This document shows, in pieces, positions 61,497-64,000 of a DNA stretch of 64,000 nucleotides (position 1 is the stretch's first letter; each line of letters begins with the position of its first letter). Source of the DNA: DASXRU01 sp036506395. Lineage in GTDB: Bacteria > Acidobacteriota > Blastocatellia > Pyrinomonadales > Pyrinomonadaceae. The notes beneath the pieces were generated by a model. That model had not been told where the DNA came from, searched no databases, and saw nothing but the letters and a program-made list of their open reading frames with translations. The stretch lies in NCBI GenBank assembly GCA_036506395.1, contig DASXRU010000135.1, positions 41,319-105,318 on the forward strand, given 5' to 3'. A program made the position numbers and the translations under genes.

Positions 61497-61674
61497 TTGA
61501 TTTCTGCTCCTTAAGTACTAAGTGTTTGTTTCCGCTGGTATCGATCCCGAGCGCCCGTGCTTGACCATGCGGAAAGCTGTTTGTTATAAGTTCTCGTTTT
61601 GAATTACATGTACCGACGTAACTGTAACTATAAAGCAATCTAACGGGCGCCGTTCGCCCCGGAGGTATTCAATC

Positions 61675-61869
61675 ATGGCTAAACGCTGCGAAGTATGCGG
61701 AAAAGCTCCCCAATTCGGCAATAACGTTTCTCATGCAAACAATCGAACCCCACGCCGCTTCAATCCGAACCTGCAATCCATCAGGGTCCAGCTGCCGCAG
61801 GGCGGCGCCAAACGCATGAAGGTATGCACTGGATGTATTAAGGCCGGGAAGATTGCCAAGGCCGCCTAG
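61675..61869 (+). CDS. rpmB: 50S ribosomal protein L28, zinc-binding form
   Basis: 64 residues, the full short L28. It starts MAKRCEVCGKAPQFGNNVSHANN and carries cysteine pairs C5/C8 and C51/C54, the zinc-ribbon form of L28. GGAGGT lies before the ATG. It is divergent from the parvulin gene. L33 is not next to it. Confidence 0.96.
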   Translation: MAKRCEVCGKAPQFGNNVSHANNRTPRRFNPNLQSIRVQLPQGGAKRMKVCTGCIKAGKIAKAA

Positions 61870-61911
61870 TCCTCAGAATGACGGAAGCCTTTGAGCGCAA
61901 AACAAAGGAAG

Positions 61912-62057
61912 ATTTTTCATTTTTCATTTTCCATTTGCCACTGAATTGATCGTGCAACTCTTAACAACTGAGGACGCAGCCATAAACAACTCAGCGTGCA
62001 GCTACAAACCATCGACCGACGTTAGTAATGGAAAATGAGAAATGACAAATGGCAAAT
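61912..62057. repeat. Inverted heptamer arrays, rpmB-ridA spacer
   Basis: The left arm (61912-61940) is TTTTTCA/TTTTCCA/TTTGCCA units; the right arm (62027-62057) is the complementary AATGGAA/AATGAGA/AATGACA type. They flank an 86-bp loop between two convergent genes. The position shows the arrays are not limited to leaders. Confidence 0.82.
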
Positions 62058-62078
62058 CTTCCCTTTCCCCCGTCACTT

Positions 62079-62465
62079 TCATTCACCCTCCACAACCGCG
62101 ACCGCATCGATTTCGACCCTGGCATTGCGCGGCAATCCAGCCGCAGCTACTGTCGCCCGCGCCGGTGGGTCTTTACTGAAAAAGCGCCCGTAGACTTCGT
62201 TCATCGCGGTAAAATCGCTCATCTCCGCGAGAAAGACCGTTGTCTTTACCACCTGGTCCAAACCAGCGCCCGCGGCTTCCAGTACCGCCGATAGATTGCG
62301 CAACACCTGCTCTGTTTGCTCCGCGATCCCGCCGGCAACGAACTCACCGGTGGCCGGATCGGTCGGTATTTGTCCCGAGGCAAAAATCAGATTGCCGGCG
62401 CGCACTGCCTGTGAATATGGCCCGATGGCGTGCGGCGCGCGGTCAGTTTGGACAATGTCTTTCAC
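62079..62465 (-). CDS. ridA: RidA family deaminase
   Basis: Hydrolyses reactive 2-aminoacrylate and related imines released by PLP enzymes. 128 residues, full length, GTG start. Motifs are APHAIGPYSQAVRAGNLIFASGQIP, the conserved arginine in ARATVAAAGLP, and the acidic end VEIDAVAV. A window rich in PLP enzymes for branched-chain amino acids fits the role, although RidA is widespread. Confidence 0.92.
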   Translation of the reverse strand: MKDIVQTDRAPHAIGPYSQAVRAGNLIFASGQIPTDPATGEFVAGGIAEQTEQVLRNLSAVLEAAGAGLDQVVKTTVFLAEMSDFTAMNEVYGRFFSKDPPARATVAAAGLPRNARVEIDAVAVVEGE

Positions 62466-62587
62466 AGTCAGGATCAGCGCTCTTGCCAGTTATCAAAGCA
62501 AAGCGCGCATTCTAACAGAAAAATTTGGCGAGCGGCAAAGGCCGGGAGTCGTAGGTAGTGCACTATTTCAATTTCCTTATCTCAATT

Positions 62588-62847
62588 CCCCTCCCTATGG
62601 GAGGGGTTAGGGGAGGGCCTGCGGCGAATCAATCAAACATTTTATCAACGCGCGGCCTCGATGGCCGCACGTTGTTTTGAATGCTGAACTCGCCACACCC
62701 AATCCTCTACCTAACATGATAGGGCGCGATAATTCTACCTCGGTGAGAGCGACCTCATCGAAACGACGCGCGGCCATCGAGGCCGCGCGTATTTCTTGTG
62801 ACGTAGCCCGCACGCCAAGCCCTCCCCAACCCTCCCAGAGGGAGGGA
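62588..62847. repeat. Large nested palindrome between ridA and relA
   Basis: Outer arms CCCCTCCCTATGGGAGGGG (62588-62606) with AGGGGAGGGC pair with the region 62819-62847. Inner arms GCGCGGCCTCGATGGCCGC (62650-62668) pair with 62768-62789. An 82-codon frame across it (PSLWEGWGGLGV) is translated repeat, not a gene. Confidence 0.78.
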
Positions 62848-62851
62848 GCAA

Positions 62852-64000
62852 TCACGCGGCGCCCTGTAATCGCTCCACATCAAGCACGCCGGGCACGCTC
62901 TTTATTGAGCCGATTACTTTATCGAGATGCTTGACGTCGAAGACTTCCACCGTCACCTCTATGCGCCCGCGCTCATCAGAAGCAACGCTGGCCCGCGCGT
63001 CGCGAATCCCGGTTTTCATATCAGAAATCGCGCCAGTGATTCCGGCGATCATCCCCGTGCGGTTCTCCGTAATCGCCAGCAGCTTGACGGCGTAGGCTGT
63101 TTTGTCAGGACTGCCGGCCCATTCGACGGCGACGATTCGTTCCGGGTTCACCATCAGTTGCTTGACGTTTTTGCAGCGCTCGGTATGGACAGCGACGCCT
63201 TTGCCGCGGGTAATGTAGCCGATGATTTCTTCACCGTGCAGCGGATTACAACAGCGCGCCCGGGTGACCATCAAATCGTCAACTCCACGCACGACGATTG
63301 AATCATCGCCCAAGCGGATCAGTCGCTTCACCGCCCGCACGCCGGTGCGCAGTCTGGATTCTTTTTGCGTATCGAGCTCGGCGAACTGCTCGGGGCCAAG
63401 GTACTTGGAAATGACATTGCGGGGAACAAGCTTGCCGTATCCGATCGCTGCCAGCAAATCTTCAACCCTGCCGTAGCCATATTCACCGGCAATGCGTTGA
63501 AAGTCGCCGTTGCTGTCGCTTAGCAGTTTCTTCACCGACAACTGAAACCGGCCCGCTTCTTTCTCGAACAGCTTGCGGCCAATCTCGATGGATTCAGCTC
63601 GCTGCTGTTCCGCCACCCAGTGGCGCACACGATTGCGCGCCCGCGAGGTAACGATGAAGTTCAACCAGTCGCGGGAAGGATGCGAGGTGGCCGTGGTCAG
63701 GATTTCCACCACGTCCCCATTCTGGATCTGCGATCGCAGCGGCACAATTCGCCCGTTGACGCGCGCTCCCGTGCAGGTGTTGCCCACCTCCGAGTGGATC
63801 ATGTACGCAAAATCAACCGGGGTAGCTCCGCGCGGCAACTGGATTACTTTCCCCATCGGCGTAAACGCATAAACATCCTTCGGGTAAAGGTCCAGCTTTA
63901 ACGAATCGAGGAAGTCCCGGGAATCTTTTACTTCCTGCGTCCACTCGACCAGCGAGCGCAGCGCCTTCAGGGCCTGATCGTCGTCGCGGGCCCCACGTTT
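62852..64000 (-). CDS. RelA/SpoT (p)ppGpp synthetase/hydrolase, C-terminal part
   Basis: The frame enters from the right edge and ends at 62852, giving about 382 residues. The visible part covers the end of the synthetase region (LDSLKLDLYPKDVYAFTP), the TGS domain (PRGATPVDFAYMIHSEVGNTC), a zinc-finger-like region with CC at RARCCNPLHGEEIIGYIT and VHTERC, and a C-terminal ACT domain (ITENRTGMIAGITGAIS). The synthetase and hydrolase catalytic sites lie outside the window, so bifunctionality cannot be judged. Confidence 0.93.
   Translation of the reverse strand, partial: KRGARDDDQALKALRSLVEWTQEVKDSRDFLDSLKLDLYPKDVYAFTPMGKVIQLPRGATPVDFAYMIHSEVGNTCTGARVNGRIVPLRSQIQNGDVVEILTTATSHPSRDWLNFIVTSRARNRVRHWVAEQQRAESIEIGRKLFEKEAGRFQLSVKKLLSDSNGDFQRIAGEYGYGRVEDLLAAIGYGKLVPRNVISKYLGPEQFAELDTQKESRLRTGVRAVKRLIRLGDDSIVVRGVDDLMVTRARCCNPLHGEEIIGYITRGKGVAVHTERCKNVKQLMVNPERIVAVEWAGSPDKTAYAVKLLAITENRTGMIAGITGAISDMKTGIRDARASVASDERGRIEVTVEVFDVKHLDKVIGSIKSVPGVLDVERLQGAA

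Noticed and set aside
62607..62855. 82-codon frame on the minus strand (PSLWEGWGGLGV)
   Set aside because: Translated palindromic repeat of a kind often miscalled as protein.

Overview
The window looks like chromosome from a free-living bacterium, most likely an acidobacterium or a relative. This is an inference. It rests on a moderately high GC content, a Ser/Thr kinase fused to a TolB/PD40 propeller (typical of Acidobacteriota), and a spacer style rich in hairpins. Both edges cut genes: aspartate kinase at the left and RelA/SpoT at the right.

Region 1 (1-22.8 kb, all minus strand) is a long amino-acid and nitrogen block. In transcription order it holds an outer-membrane-like protein, glnA, gltB, gltD, ilvB, ilvH, ilvC, a cupin, ilvE, proB, proA, proC, ilvD, cimA and lysC. 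Region 2 (23.6-38.2 kb, plus strand) is nitrogen control and supply (glnD, glnB/PII, amtB with a terminator), then a LysR regulator, leuB, leuC and leuD, a GAF-type sigma-54 activator, and ppc, which refills oxaloacetate for the aspartate family. CimA gives a threonine-independent route to isoleucine that would share LeuBCD; ilvA and leuA are not in the window. Region 3 (38.3-47.9 kb, minus) holds an SDR, a phosphofructokinase with PPi-type residues, and a sulfate-to-methionine operon: sulfite reductase, a CbiX-SUMT siroheme fusion, cysH, sat, cysC, metX. Its leader carries an intrinsic terminator with no upstream gene on that strand, which looks like an attenuator. Region 4 (48.5-54.7 kb, plus) holds an aminotransferase, a SAM-II riboswitch with a terminator ahead of a Cys/Met-metabolism PLP enzyme, the 3' remnant of a kinase-propeller gene, and a kinase-propeller gene with a 3' frameshift. 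Region 5 (54.9-57.7 kb) looks like a decayed integrative element in tRNA-Val(GAC): a 45-bp copy of the tRNA 3' half, a secreted thioredoxin-fold protein, and a broken tyrosine recombinase beside the intact tRNA. Region 6 (57.9-64 kb) holds an ABC-F ATPase, a parvulin-type isomerase, rpmB, ridA and relA/spoT.

The most unusual signal is in the spacers. At least eight contain two arrays of 7-bp repeats in opposite orientation flanking a short unique loop. The heptamer differs from locus to locus, but the architecture is the same, and some arrays reach start or stop codons. A second layer consists of paired or nested palindromes in several sequence families. One related palindrome is repeated in frame inside the ABC-F gene. 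I know no described element that matches the inverted heptamer arrays exactly; the closest comparison is the cyanobacterial short tandem heptanucleotide repeats.
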